From positions 1-58,738 of the forward strand of contig CAMDEA010000031.1 of the NCBI GenBank assembly GCA_945893045.1: DNA of 58,738 bases. Direction: 5' to 3'. Each line of letters opens with the position of its first letter. Position 1 is the stretch's first letter. The DNA is from Planctomyces sp. SH-PL62 (GTDB taxonomy: Bacteria; Planctomycetota; Planctomycetia; Planctomycetales; Planctomycetaceae). This document shows, in pieces, positions 34,413-43,704 of the stretch. The position numbers were made by a program, and so were the translations under genes. The notes beneath the pieces were generated by a model. The model saw nothing but the letters and a program-made list of their open reading frames with translations, ran no database searches and had not been told where the DNA came from.

Positions 34413-36479
34413 ATGGCCACAGCACACCGACGAATTCTGGGGTTCTGTCTGTTCTGGTTCCTCGCGGCCGCGTCCATCCGCGCCGCGGAGCCGACGCTGA
34501 TTTCGATCGACGACCTGTATCGCTCGGATGCGCCGCAGGGCTTGGTGATCTCGCCGAGCGGTGACAGCGCGATCTATTCAAGACGCTGGGCCGAGCGGTC
34601 ATCGCGGACATTCCGATTCTCGTTGTGGCGAGTCGAAGGGGACGCGGCGAATCGTCGTGTCCTCGAAGAGGGCGAACCGGATGCACGGTCGCCGCTGCTG
34701 TCACCCGATGGCAAGTGGATCGTGTTTCTCTCGACGCGACCGTTCCCGGATGGCAAACCGGCATTCGATCCGGTCCCGCCGTACTCCGATCCGGCCACCG
34801 ACCTCTGGCTGATGCCATCCAACGGCGGCAAAGCGATCCCACTGTTCGGCCGCGACAAGCCCTACGGCCGAGTCTTCAGCGATCCGTTCTACGGCCACAT
34901 CAGCTTCTCACCAGACGGCAAGCGGCTGGTCTTCGTCGCCGACGACGGTGTCGATCCGCGCACGGCCGACGAAAAAAACAACAACGTGCAGATCGTGCGC
35001 GAGGATCAAGGCGAAGGCTACGAAGGCTATCGGCCCGCTCAGATTTGGATCGCGGACTTGCTCGAACAACCGACCGACGTTGCCTCCACGCGAGTGACGC
35101 GCGTGACCAACGATGACGTGTGGTACGGCGATCCGCAGTGGCTGCCCGATGGCAAAGCGCTGATCGTCCACGCCAACCGCACCTCCGACCGCGAGTCGGT
35201 GCGATACAGCATCAACCACAACTTCGATCTCTGGCAGATCGAGTTGTCCGGCGCGGGTTCGTCACAGATTCGGCAACTCACATTCGACATCGGCCCGGAT
35301 GTCTCACCGCGTCTCTCACCCGACGGCAAACGGCTCGTCCATCTGAGCGTTCCGCGCCAAGGCTCGCACGCCGACGTCTTCAATCTGATGGTCATGGACC
35401 TCACGACCGGCGGCGTCAGTTCGCGAGTGCTGTTCGACCACCACGGAGCGAAGGCCGATCAGCCACCGCATCTCCCGCCGTCCTTTCCGTTGCCGCGCGA
35501 CTGCTGGCTGACGAACAAGAAGATTTCTTTCACGGCCCCCAATCGCACTGGCAGCAAGACACAGGTGATCGACCTCAGCCAAGGTTCCGCAGCGTTGGCG
35601 GAATCGAATCTCGAAACGCACAGCCCCGAACAAGCGAAGCTCGCGGCCGCGCGACGCAAGCTGACTCCGCCAGCCGATACGTACTTGAAGGATCGCGTCG
35701 TCGCGAAAGGTGAGCTGGTCTCGTGGAGGAGTTTTGACGGAAAAATCATCGAAGGCATCTTCACTCGCCCGACGACGCCCAACGCAAAACCGCCATTCAA
35801 GATGGTGCTGTATCCGCACGGCGGCCCACACAGTCGCTCGTCATTGGGCTTCGACTTCGCCGTGCAGGTCTTCGCCGCGAACGGCTACTCCGTCTTCCAG
35901 CCAAACTACCGAGGCAGCGCCGGCTACGGCCAGCGCTTCATCGACGCCGACCGATTCGACTTCGGAAGCGGAGACATGCAAGACATTCTCACCGGCATCG
36001 AGCATTTGGTCCGCGAAGGACATGTCGATGCGAAACGGCAGTTCGTTTACGGCATCAGCTACGGCGGCTACACGACCTGCTCGTTGATCGGCCAGACGAA
36101 TCAATTCCGAGCCGCCGTGCCACAAAACGCCGTCACCGATCTCAACGTCATGTGGGGCCTGACCGACATCCAAAGCTGGACCGAATGGGAATTCGGCGGC
36201 CTCCCTTGGGAAGTCCCGCAACCGATGCGCGACCACAGCCCGTTGACGTTCGCGTCGCGAGTGCAGACGCCAACCCTGATCCTGCACGCCGCCAACGACC
36301 GCCGCTGTCCACTCCCGATGGGCCGCATGTTCTATCGAGCCTTGAAATCCGCCGGCGTCGAAACGCAAATGGTCATCTACCCGGACGAAGGCCACCCGAT
36401 CAAACAACTCCCGCACCAGGAAGACGTCCTGCGCCGAGTGCTCGATTGGTTTGCGAAGCATGACGTTGGCAAGCGTTGA
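34413..36479 (+). CDS. Secreted S9-family prolyl oligopeptidase-like peptidase
   Basis: 688 residues from ATG 34413, with GGGAG upstream and a signal peptide (GFCLFWFLAAASIRA). The N-terminal beta-propeller region (TolB/WD-like, SPDGKWIVFLSTRP, SPDGKRLV repeats) is followed by an alpha/beta-hydrolase domain. The catalytic triad is visible as YGISYGGYTT (Ser), LILHAANDRRCPLP (Asp) and YPDEGHPI (His). It resembles acylaminoacyl-peptidase/dipeptidyl peptidase types and probably degrades short peptides outside the cytoplasm. The frame is open upstream to 34281 through the repeats, but the signal peptide fixes the start. Confidence 0.92.
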   Translation: MATAHRRILGFCLFWFLAAASIRAAEPTLISIDDLYRSDAPQGLVISPSGDSAIYSRRWAERSSRTFRFSLWRVEGDAANRRVLEEGEPDARSPLLSPDGKWIVFLSTRPFPDGKPAFDPVPPYSDPATDLWLMPSNGGKAIPLFGRDKPYGRVFSDPFYGHISFSPDGKRLVFVADDGVDPRTADEKNNNVQIVREDQGEGYEGYRPAQIWIADLLEQPTDVASTRVTRVTNDDVWYGDPQWLPDGKALIVHANRTSDRESVRYSINHNFDLWQIELSGAGSSQIRQLTFDIGPDVSPRLSPDGKRLVHLSVPRQGSHADVFNLMVMDLTTGGVSSRVLFDHHGAKADQPPHLPPSFPLPRDCWLTNKKISFTAPNRTGSKTQVIDLSQGSAALAESNLETHSPEQAKLAAARRKLTPPADTYLKDRVVAKGELVSWRSFDGKIIEGIFTRPTTPNAKPPFKMVLYPHGGPHSRSSLGFDFAVQVFAANGYSVFQPNYRGSAGYGQRFIDADRFDFGSGDMQDILTGIEHLVREGHVDAKRQFVYGISYGGYTTCSLIGQTNQFRAAVPQNAVTDLNVMWGLTDIQSWTEWEFGGLPWEVPQPMRDHSPLTFASRVQTPTLILHAANDRRCPLPMGRMFYRALKSAGVETQMVIYPDEGHPIKQLPHQEDVLRRVLDWFAKHDVGKR

Positions 36480-36651
36480 TTGGTCCAGGAAGTTGAGGGC
36501 CGCAGTTCTAGGTGTGGTGAGTTTTCGAGGTTCGGTGTGGCCATCGTCACCATCACGTTGGGTGCCGCGTGACGCGACTTTGGTGGTTGGGTAGGATGGC
36601 GACCGTATTCGTTCGTTTTCATGTGGACGTCCCGTGTCGGAGGTTTTCGCC

Positions 36652-36912
36652 ATGCGCCCCGTAACAATTGACGACGAATTGGAAATGAATCGCACGGCTT
36701 ACGAAGAGAATCGAAAGCAGATTCGTCAGGCGGGCTGCGGCCATTATGCCGCGATCGCTGCTGGCAGGCTGATCGCCATCACCGCAAATTTTGAGGATGC
36801 GGTTCAGGCCATCCAGTCGCTCGACCCTCCGCCGGCGCACTATGCGGTCTTTCCCGCTGACGAAGAGCCAGCCTTTGAGATCATCGACGATTTCGGCGGA
36901 GAGGTTCGTTGA
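36652..36912 (+). CDS. Small DUF5678-like protein
   Basis: 86 residues from ATG 36652, with GGAGG eight bases upstream. The fold pattern (YAAIAAGRLIAITANFEDAVQAIQSL ... HYAVFPADEEPAFEIID) resembles the small DUF5678-type proteins (a Tyr/Gly-containing strand pair, helix, and PA-EEPA strand). The stop overlaps the start of the next gene (TGATG), so translation is probably coupled. Such small proteins often precede a clan AA aspartic protease gene. Function is unknown. Confidence 0.7.
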   Translation: MRPVTIDDELEMNRTAYEENRKQIRQAGCGHYAAIAAGRLIAITANFEDAVQAIQSLDPPPAHYAVFPADEEPAFEIIDDFGGEVR

Positions 36913-37334
36913 TGGCCACCGCAACCTGGCAATGTGCCGCGAATGGCCGCTATTGGATCGACGTGTTGGTGGGAAGCCTGCAGGTGTCATTGATGATTGA
37001 CACGGGGTTGGTCGATCCAGAACAGCGGGTCGGCATTGAATTGGAGCCGCATCTGTTTGACGAGTTGGAACAAAATGGAAAGCTTTCTGGACGAGCATTG
37101 CGCATTCGGAAGGACGCTGGAGGTCATTCGTCGCCGTTGTTTTGTGCTGCGGTTGATGCGAGTTTGACGGCTCCCAAGACAAGCCAACCATTGGGGACTT
37201 CGATCCGCATTCATGTTGCACGCGGAGTCGCGGGTGTTCCCAGCCGTGTGGGATTGGCATTCTTTCACAAACTTCCAGGCTGCCGAGTGGTCTGGGATTG
37301 CCCCGCGAAAACTTGGTCGATTTCAGTGACCTGA
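36912..37334 (+). CDS. Retropepsin-like aspartic protease (clan AA-like)
   Basis: 140 residues. ATG 36912 overlaps the upstream stop. The strand WIDVLVGSLQVSLMIDTG carries the DTG motif (residues 35-37), the usual catalytic site of retropepsins. The C-terminal GLAFFHKLPGCRVVWD fits the second hydrophobic-hydrophobic-Gly-like strand in which the family ends. Only one DTG is present, so an active enzyme would be a homodimer. The Ala or Ser after DTG is replaced by Leu, which is atypical and may weaken catalysis. It is an operon with the upstream small protein. Confidence 0.65.
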   Translation: MATATWQCAANGRYWIDVLVGSLQVSLMIDTGLVDPEQRVGIELEPHLFDELEQNGKLSGRALRIRKDAGGHSSPLFCAAVDASLTAPKTSQPLGTSIRIHVARGVAGVPSRVGLAFFHKLPGCRVVWDCPAKTWSISVT

Positions 37335-37421
37335 GTTGGACCGGTCACTCTCAAGCGAACGGGAACACCCGCGCAGAATCCAAGTAGAACTGCCCGATCG
37401 GATCGTTCTCGGAGGTTTGTC

Positions 37422-38543
37422 ATGCAAACAGAACGCACGCGGCGGTTGCCGTTGTTCTTCACACATCCAATTGGATCGTTGCCTCGGCCGCAGATGGTGC
37501 GCGACCTGCTCGCGCGGCGCGAGGAATTGTCGGCGGATCGCTTTGGTGGGTTGTTGGATGACTGCGTGCGGTTTGCCATCCATCTGCAAGAGTTGGCTGG
37601 CATGGACGTGGTCAGCGACGGCGAATGGCGGCGAGTGCAGTACATCCGCGAGTTCTTGTTGCGGATCGGCGGCTTTGAGAAAGTTCGCCGTTATGAGCAT
37701 CAGGGCGAAACGAAAATGACCGAAGTCGTGGTCCGCCGCATGCGCGATGGCGAGTCCGTCTTCGCCACCGACGCGCGATTCCTGGTAGCCAACACCGATC
37801 GCGTGACCAAGTTCGCGTTGCCCAGTCCATTCCTCATCGCCGTGAGGTACTGGCACGAGGACTACAGCCGCGAGGCTTATCCCACGCTGCAGCATTTCCT
37901 GGATCACTTGGCGGACATCCTGGCTCGCGAGGCGCAGGCGTTGGTGGCGGCGGGGATCGACATCGTGCAGCTCGATGATCCAGCGCTGACGTATTTCTGC
38001 GATGCCGCGCTGGTGGCCGGTCAGACTCATGATGAACGGTTGCGGCGTGCGTGGGACATCGAACGTGAGTTGCCCGTGGCGGTGGCGGCGCTCAATCGGA
38101 TCGTCGATGGATTGGCCGCCGAAGTGCATTTGCACTGTTGCCACAGCGTCTACAAACGCCGCAGCGATGTGAGCGGCAACTACTCGCCGCTGTTGCCTCG
38201 GCTGCGTGAGCTGCATGTCGATCGCATCAATCTCGAATTCGCTTACCAAGGGACCGGCGAGTTGAGCGATCTGACTCTCTTGCCACCGCACTTGAGTGCC
38301 GGCCTGGGAGTGATCGACGTCCGCAGCGAATGCCTGCAATCGGTCGAGCAGATCGAACAACTGGCCGCTACCGGCGCGGCGGTCATTGCTCCAGAGCGGA
38401 TCGCGCTCAACCCGGACTGCGGCTTTGCACCGGACGCTGGCGAACCGCCGACTATTGACGAAGCCTACGAGAAACTGAAACGGCTCGTCGCCGCAGCCCA
38501 GCGCTTGCGTGAGCGTTTTGCGTATCAATCGCCCGCAACCTAG
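37422..38543 (+). CDS. MetE-like (cobalamin-independent methionine synthase C-domain family) protein
   Basis: 373 residues from ATG 37422, with GGAGG upstream. It corresponds to the C-terminal catalytic barrel of MetE alone (core-MetE). Zinc ligand motifs are VHLHCCHS (His and Cys), INLEFAY (Glu) and LNPDCGF (Cys), and the substrate strand is DIVQLDDPAL. Short MetE-like proteins act as methyltransferases with corrinoid or small-molecule donors, or as thiol transferases. Without the N-terminal folate domain the donor cannot be assigned. A family C REPIN begins three bases after the stop. Confidence 0.85.
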   Translation: MQTERTRRLPLFFTHPIGSLPRPQMVRDLLARREELSADRFGGLLDDCVRFAIHLQELAGMDVVSDGEWRRVQYIREFLLRIGGFEKVRRYEHQGETKMTEVVVRRMRDGESVFATDARFLVANTDRVTKFALPSPFLIAVRYWHEDYSREAYPTLQHFLDHLADILAREAQALVAAGIDIVQLDDPALTYFCDAALVAGQTHDERLRRAWDIERELPVAVAALNRIVDGLAAEVHLHCCHSVYKRRSDVSGNYSPLLPRLRELHVDRINLEFAYQGTGELSDLTLLPPHLSAGLGVIDVRSECLQSVEQIEQLAATGAAVIAPERIALNPDCGFAPDAGEPPTIDEAYEKLKRLVAAAQRLRERFAYQSPAT

Positions 38544-38545
38544 CC

Positions 38546-38637
38546 GTAGCCCGACCCCTTGTGGGTCGGATGATTCGATGTTTCTGCGCAAACATCACCG
38601 AATCAAAAATCATCCGACCCACAAGGGGTCGGGCTAC
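38546..38637. repeat. REPIN, family C
   Basis: GTAG 38546-38549 and CTAC 38634-38637, arms as in 27417-27506. The spacers of both copies also match (ATTCGAT ... AATCAAAA), so the whole element rather than only the arms has been copied. It lies immediately downstream of the MetE-like gene. Confidence 0.93.
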
Positions 38638-38766
38638 AGAGACCTCGATTTCAAGAACTCGCCAGCCGAGTGACGAGTGCCGCAGCGACTTGTCGGCATC
38701 GCGCCGATTTCCGTATCGTGCGACCGGAATTCAACATCTCAAGATGGAACACTGAGGGAGAAAGTC

Positions 38767-40170
38767 ATGTCAGCTTCGGCGTCAAACAGCGGTCGATTGG
38801 ATGCGGCGTATCGTGAACGATTCCCAGGCTCCGCGAAGTTGTTTGAACGGAGTTCGCGGTTGTTTCCCAACGGCGTCACGCACGACGGGCGGTACTTGCA
38901 GCCGTTTCCGATCTTTGCCAAGGAAGCGCTCGGCTCAAAGAAGACCGATGTCGATGGGCATGAGCTGATCGACTACTGGGTCGGACACGGAGCGTTGCTG
39001 CTGGGGCATTCGCACCCGGCGATTGTCGCGGCCGTGCAACAGCAAGTGGCGAAATCCACGCATCCCGGAGCCTGCCACGAATTGGAAATCGAATGGGCCG
39101 AATGGGTCCGCCGGCTGGTTCCGTCCGTGGAATTGATGCGTTTCACGAACAGCGGTACCGAAGCGACGTTGATGGCGATTCGCATCTGTCGTATCGCCAC
39201 CGGACGGACGAAGGTCATCAAGTTCGCTGGTCATTTTCACGGCTGGCACGACTCCGTGATCATCTCGTCCGAGCCGCCGCATCCGGCCAACGTCTTGGCC
39301 GGCGAAGCTCCCGACGTGGAAGACTACCCGACGCCGGGCGTGACGATTGGCGTCTCCGGCGACATCGTGATTGTGCCGCCCAATGATCTCGCCGCGTTGG
39401 CTCGCGCGATCGACGAGCATCAGCCCGCCTGTGTGATGCATGAGGGAAACGGCGCGCGGTGGGGTGTCGTACCGGCTCGGCCGGACTTTGTGCGCGGTGT
39501 GCGGCAACTGACGCGCGACAAGAACATCATCTTTATTCTCGATGAGGTCATCACCGGCTTTCGAGTCGCGCCGGGAGGCTTCCAAGAGATCTGTGACATT
39601 CAGCCGGACCTGTCCACGTTCGCGAAAGTGCTGGCGGGAGGATTGCCTGGTGGAGTGCTCGGAGGCCGCGCCGACTTGATGCAGGCGTTGGCGTTCGGCA
39701 ACTCATTCGGGAAGAAGATGAAGCATCCGGGGACGTACAATGGCAACCCGCTCTCCGCCGCTGCCGGCATCGCCGCGCTGGAGATTGTCGCGACGGGACA
39801 ACCCAACCGCCGCGCGAACGAAATCGCCGCCCTGCTGCGCCGAGAGCTGAACGCGCTCTTCGCCAAGAAGAGTCTGAATTGGATCGCGTATGGAGATTAC
39901 TCGGCGATCAAAATCCTGCCGAACTACGACGGGCCACGTTCGACGAGTGACGAATTCCTGCCGTACTCCGGCGACTGGCGGAAGCTCGACGCGAAACAGG
40001 ATGCAGCGTTGTCGCAGGCGTTCCGCTGCGCACTGTTGCTGGGCGGAGTCGATTGGATGGGCTGGGCTGGCTCCACTTCCGCCGCTCACGATGAAGGCGA
40101 CGTCGCTCGTACGGTCGCTGGCTTCTCGTCCGCCATCGACTGGCTGCGAGGCGATGGATTTGTGAGGTAG
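38767..40170 (+). CDS. Class III aminotransferase, glutamate-1-semialdehyde aminomutase-like
   Basis: 467 residues from ATG 38767. PLP-fold class III signatures are NSGTEATLMAIRICR, GHFHGWHDS, FILDEVITGFRVAPGG and TFAKVLAGGLPGG, where the Lys of FAKVLAGG is the PLP Schiff-base residue. It is longer than typical HemL (about 430 residues) and has an N-terminal SKLFERSSRLFPNGVTHDGR-like segment, seen in HemL-like decarboxylases and mutases outside haem synthesis. It is probably cotranscribed with the MATE exporter, whose GTG start lies four bases after its stop. The reaction is uncertain. Confidence 0.85.
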   Translation: MSASASNSGRLDAAYRERFPGSAKLFERSSRLFPNGVTHDGRYLQPFPIFAKEALGSKKTDVDGHELIDYWVGHGALLLGHSHPAIVAAVQQQVAKSTHPGACHELEIEWAEWVRRLVPSVELMRFTNSGTEATLMAIRICRIATGRTKVIKFAGHFHGWHDSVIISSEPPHPANVLAGEAPDVEDYPTPGVTIGVSGDIVIVPPNDLAALARAIDEHQPACVMHEGNGARWGVVPARPDFVRGVRQLTRDKNIIFILDEVITGFRVAPGGFQEICDIQPDLSTFAKVLAGGLPGGVLGGRADLMQALAFGNSFGKKMKHPGTYNGNPLSAAAGIAALEIVATGQPNRRANEIAALLRRELNALFAKKSLNWIAYGDYSAIKILPNYDGPRSTSDEFLPYSGDWRKLDAKQDAALSQAFRCALLLGGVDWMGWAGSTSAAHDEGDVARTVAGFSSAIDWLRGDGFVR

Positions 40171-40174
40171 CAGC

Positions 40175-41599
40175 GTGCAAGAGGGATCGCAGACCGCCGA
40201 CGTAGGCTCTGGTTCGTCACTGCTGACCGCGCCATTGCGTTCGACGATGTTGCGGCTGGCATGGCCGGTGTTCGTTGAGCAATTCTTGTATTTTTTGGTG
40301 GGACTCACCGACATCTATCTGGCGGGGTTCCTCAGCAAAGAGGCGACGACGGCGGTGGGCTTGGCGGCCTATGTCGGCTGGTTGGCGTCGAACATCTTTT
40401 CGCTGGTGAGTACGGGCACGGTCGCGGTGGTGGCTCGGCATTGGGGTGCGGGCGAGTTGGAATCGGCCAACCGCGCGGCGAATCGAGCCTTAGCCATCGG
40501 GGCGGTGGTCGGGTTGGCGGTCTATGCGCTGATTTGGTTCGCGGCTCCGTCCTACGCGGCGCTGATGCGGCTGGAAGGGACGACCGCCGAGATGGTCGTG
40601 CGGTTTCTGCGAATCGACGGCGCGGGCTATCTCTTCTCATGTCTGACGGTCGCCGGTGCCGCCGCGTTGCGCGGCAGCGGACAGATGCGCGTGCCGATGA
40701 TGATTCTCGGATTCGTCAACGTCCTGAATGTGATCATCACGACCGTACTCAGCGGCGTTGGACCGGCGGAATGGTTGTCGATCTCAGATCGGTTGGGGAT
40801 CACTCCCTTGGGTCTGGATGGCATCGCCTACGGCACGTTCGTGGCGCGAGCGATCGGCGGTCTGTTGACGTTAGGCGTGTTGAGCAGCGGTCGATTCGGA
40901 CTGCGGCTCATTCCACGCGAAGTCTCGCTGTGCGGCGAACCAGCGCGGCGCATCTTGCGAGTCGGCTTGCCTGCCGGCTTGGATGGTTTGTTGCGCTGGT
41001 CGGGACAGCTCGGTTTTCTGATGATCGTGGCGCGGCTGAGCGATCACGAATCCGAGCGGACCGCAATCATGGCGGCGCATCTGATCGGCATGCAGGTCGA
41101 AGCGATCTCGTACTTGCCGGCCTGCGCCTGGGGGATGGCGGCGGCCACGCTGGTTGGCCAATCGCTCGGCGCGCAGCAACCGGAACGTGCTCGCGCGGGG
41201 GGACACGAGGCGGTCCTGCAATGCGGAATCCTGGCGCTCGTGCTGACGGCGGCGTTCTTCTTCGCGGCCCAGCCGATCTACGAGTTGATGCACAAGGACG
41301 CGGACGTCCGGGCAGTGGGTGTGCCGGCGTTTCAATTCAACGCGCTGTTTCAAGTATCGCTGGTCACGGCCATTGTCTACACGTTCGCGCTGCATGGCGC
41401 GGGCGAGACTCGGCGGCCGATGCTGATCAATTTGCTGGGCGTCTTCGGAGTGCGACTGACGTTGGCCTACCTGTGCGGCATCGTGCTGCACGGCGGCTTG
41501 ATCGGCGCGTGGATCGGCATGTGCTGCGACAACACGGTGCGAGCGATTCTGGTCGCTCTGCTGTTTCGACGCGGCCGGTGGATGTCGAAAAGCTTGTGA
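40175..41599 (+). CDS. MATE-family efflux transporter
   Basis: 474 residues from GTG 40175, about twelve transmembrane helices in two homologous halves. Typical MATE sequence is seen at WPVFVEQFLYFLVGLTDIYLAG and in the second half at GWGMAAATLVGQSLGAQ-like CAWGMAAATLVGQSLGAQ. It exchanges cations for small organic compounds across the inner membrane. It follows the aminotransferase with four bases between genes, which suggests the exported compound could be made or modified by that enzyme. This link is inference only. Confidence 0.92.
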   Translation: MQEGSQTADVGSGSSLLTAPLRSTMLRLAWPVFVEQFLYFLVGLTDIYLAGFLSKEATTAVGLAAYVGWLASNIFSLVSTGTVAVVARHWGAGELESANRAANRALAIGAVVGLAVYALIWFAAPSYAALMRLEGTTAEMVVRFLRIDGAGYLFSCLTVAGAAALRGSGQMRVPMMILGFVNVLNVIITTVLSGVGPAEWLSISDRLGITPLGLDGIAYGTFVARAIGGLLTLGVLSSGRFGLRLIPREVSLCGEPARRILRVGLPAGLDGLLRWSGQLGFLMIVARLSDHESERTAIMAAHLIGMQVEAISYLPACAWGMAAATLVGQSLGAQQPERARAGGHEAVLQCGILALVLTAAFFFAAQPIYELMHKDADVRAVGVPAFQFNALFQVSLVTAIVYTFALHGAGETRRPMLINLLGVFGVRLTLAYLCGIVLHGGLIGAWIGMCCDNTVRAILVALLFRRGRWMSKSL

Positions 41600-41707
41600 C
41601 TGCGGCGTCTCGCCCTCGCCGACCGTTTTATCTGACTCCGTTTCTGGATCAGCAAGTCTTCCCCAGCACTTCTGACAATCGGGACTCGGACAACAGCGGG
41701 GGCAGTC

Positions 41708-41935
41708 TTGGAAGAGCAGACTGCGTTGTCGCGAGATACAGCGCCGGCAGGTGCAGGCACCACGCAACGCGGGGCAGAGCATGAATTCCTCAGCAATGTT
41801 GAGAGCGTCCCCATGGCAACGGTTTTTCTTTTCGCCGATGGTGCTGTGAAGCTGAAATCGAATCACATTGATTCGGCCATCTGGTCCGCGTTGGGAACCC
41901 GGAACGGTCACGAACCTGTTGCCGACCATCCCTGA
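41708..41935 (+). pseudogene. Remnant of a DUF1559 prepilin gene (C-terminal end)
   Basis: The last 40 codons read MATVFLFADGAVKLKSNHID ... SALGTRNGHEP. This matches the C-terminus of DUF1559 proteins, whose end in this window reads [20 protein letters not shown]. The rest of the frame and the interval 41600-41790 have no DUF1559 prepilin start or body. I interpret it as a decayed fragment between the MATE gene and the converging ASPIC gene. It could still be a short expressed peptide. Confidence 0.55.
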
Positions 41936-41938
41936 CGG

Positions 41939-43699
41939 CTAACGACTGCGGCGTGCATCGCCGACACCCTCGATCAAGTAATTCAGTTCGTCAGCCGGAA
42001 GGTTCGTCCAAGTTTCCGTTTCGCCACCCAGCCAATGAACCCGGACTTCGTCGATCGTTGTTGCGTTGCCGACGGGAACGAGCAGCCGGTCATCGTGGGA
42101 CGCTTGGAAACTGTCCCCGGATCGAAGGTGTGCGGCGATAGTTTGGTTTCCGACGACCACATCGACTCGCATTCCTAAAGGTTGCCGGGCCGAACGTGTG
42201 CCGATCATTTTCACTCGCAACACATGGCCGGCGCGGCGGCTGTCGTTGCGAAGTAATGCCGGCGGTGTCTCGATGTGGGTGACGACTAAATCCGCATCGC
42301 CGTCATTGTCCAGGTCGCCGACGGCGACGGCTCGTCCTAGCCAGCGTTCTCGAAAATAGTCTCCGGCCACGGCGGACACATCGCGAAAGCGCTTTCCACT
42401 CGCATTGCGCAGCAGGCTCGGACGCATTCGGTATTCGTGGCCAGCGGCGGTGTCGTCCCAGAGATGTCCATTGGCGAAGAACAGATCCGGCCAAAGGTCG
42501 GAATCAAAGTCCGCCAGAACGATGCCGAAGTTCAAGAGCGGACGCGATAGCGGATCAAGGCCCAGTTCGGCATTGTTCGCCACGAATCCGTCGGGGCCGC
42601 GGCCGGTCAAGGCGTCCAGCAATTCTCCGGCGAAGTTGGTGACGAACAGATCGAACCAGCCGTCGCGGTTGTAGTCACCCACGGCGACTCCCATGCTGCT
42701 GCCGATCGAACCATCCTGGCTCACCGCGCAGCCGCTCAAGACACCCGTTTCTGCAAACTTCAGCCCGCCCAGATTGCGAAACAGAAAATTTCGCGTCGTG
42801 TCGTTGGCGACGTAAATGTCCGGCCGGCGGTCCCCGTCCAGGTCGGCGATGGAGACGGCCAACCCCTTGCCCTCACCAGCGATGGCGATGCCGGCTTCAG
42901 CTCCAACAGACTCGAAGCGGCCGTCACCCGAATTGCGAAAGAGGCGGTCGGGCAACCCCTGAAAATCCATCGGGCTGGGAATCCTCCGGGTTGTGATTCG
43001 ATCCGGAGTCCAATCGACGTAATTGACCACGTACAGCTCGGGATTGCCGTCGCCATCCAGGTCGGCAAACGCGGCGCTGGTTCCCCAACGATCGTCACTG
43101 ACCCCGGCCTCCTGAGTAACATCCTGGAAGGTTCCGTCACCGTTGTTGTGCCACAGTTGATTGGCTCCATAACTGGCGACGAACAGATCACAGAATCCGT
43201 CGTTGTCGTAATCCGTGGCCGCACAGCCTTGGCCAAAGCCAAACGCTTGCAGACCCGCTGGCACGGTGATGTCTTCAAATTGCCAATCGGCCGTTTGTCG
43301 AAATAGCCGCTGGCTGGCACCGACCGCATTGGCTGGTTTTTTGAAGTGGGAACCGTTGGTCAGAAACACGTCGAGCCGACCATCGCCATCCGCGTCGAAT
43401 AAGCCCACGCCGCCGCCGTTCTGTTCGGTCATGTAATGCTCGTCGCTCGGACTTCCGTAGTACTCGAAGTCGATGCCGGTTTTGAAACGTGGCATCAGCG
43501 CGAACTGAATCGGAGATTCGGCTTCCGCTTTCGTGCGACGGCTGGGAGTGGCGGAACCCCGATCCGACGCAGGCGGACGAATCGCAGGTGATTCCAACTG
43601 CGTTCCACCCTGCGAGCGAAACCAGACGATGGTCCCGGCAACGGCGAACAGAATCACCGAAACGGCAAGGATCAGATTGCGTTGGCGTGCGGAAACCAT
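41939..43699 (-). CDS. ASPIC/UnbV and FG-GAP (CRTAC1-like) exported protein
   Basis: 586 residues from ATG 43699; the upstream open frame overlaps the TPR gene and is rejected. An N-terminal membrane anchor or signal (RNLILAVSVILFAVAGTIVWF) is followed by a beta-propeller of VCBS/FG-GAP repeats with calcium-type loops (DADGDGRLDVF, DYDNDGFCDLF, DLDGDGNPELY, DYNRDGWFDLF, DLDNDGDADLV). An ASPIC/UnbV domain lies at the end (VRVHWLGGETETWTNLP). It is translated five bases after the TPR gene stop, as a pair. It is a close paralog of the gene at 48647-50530. Biochemical function is unknown. Confidence 0.9.
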   Translation of the reverse strand: MVSARQRNLILAVSVILFAVAGTIVWFRSQGGTQLESPAIRPPASDRGSATPSRRTKAEAESPIQFALMPRFKTGIDFEYYGSPSDEHYMTEQNGGGVGLFDADGDGRLDVFLTNGSHFKKPANAVGASQRLFRQTADWQFEDITVPAGLQAFGFGQGCAATDYDNDGFCDLFVASYGANQLWHNNGDGTFQDVTQEAGVSDDRWGTSAAFADLDGDGNPELYVVNYVDWTPDRITTRRIPSPMDFQGLPDRLFRNSGDGRFESVGAEAGIAIAGEGKGLAVSIADLDGDRRPDIYVANDTTRNFLFRNLGGLKFAETGVLSGCAVSQDGSIGSSMGVAVGDYNRDGWFDLFVTNFAGELLDALTGRGPDGFVANNAELGLDPLSRPLLNFGIVLADFDSDLWPDLFFANGHLWDDTAAGHEYRMRPSLLRNASGKRFRDVSAVAGDYFRERWLGRAVAVGDLDNDGDADLVVTHIETPPALLRNDSRRAGHVLRVKMIGTRSARQPLGMRVDVVVGNQTIAAHLRSGDSFQASHDDRLLVPVGNATTIDEVRVHWLGGETETWTNLPADELNYLIEGVGDARRSR

Positions 43700-43704
43700 T
43701 GGGA

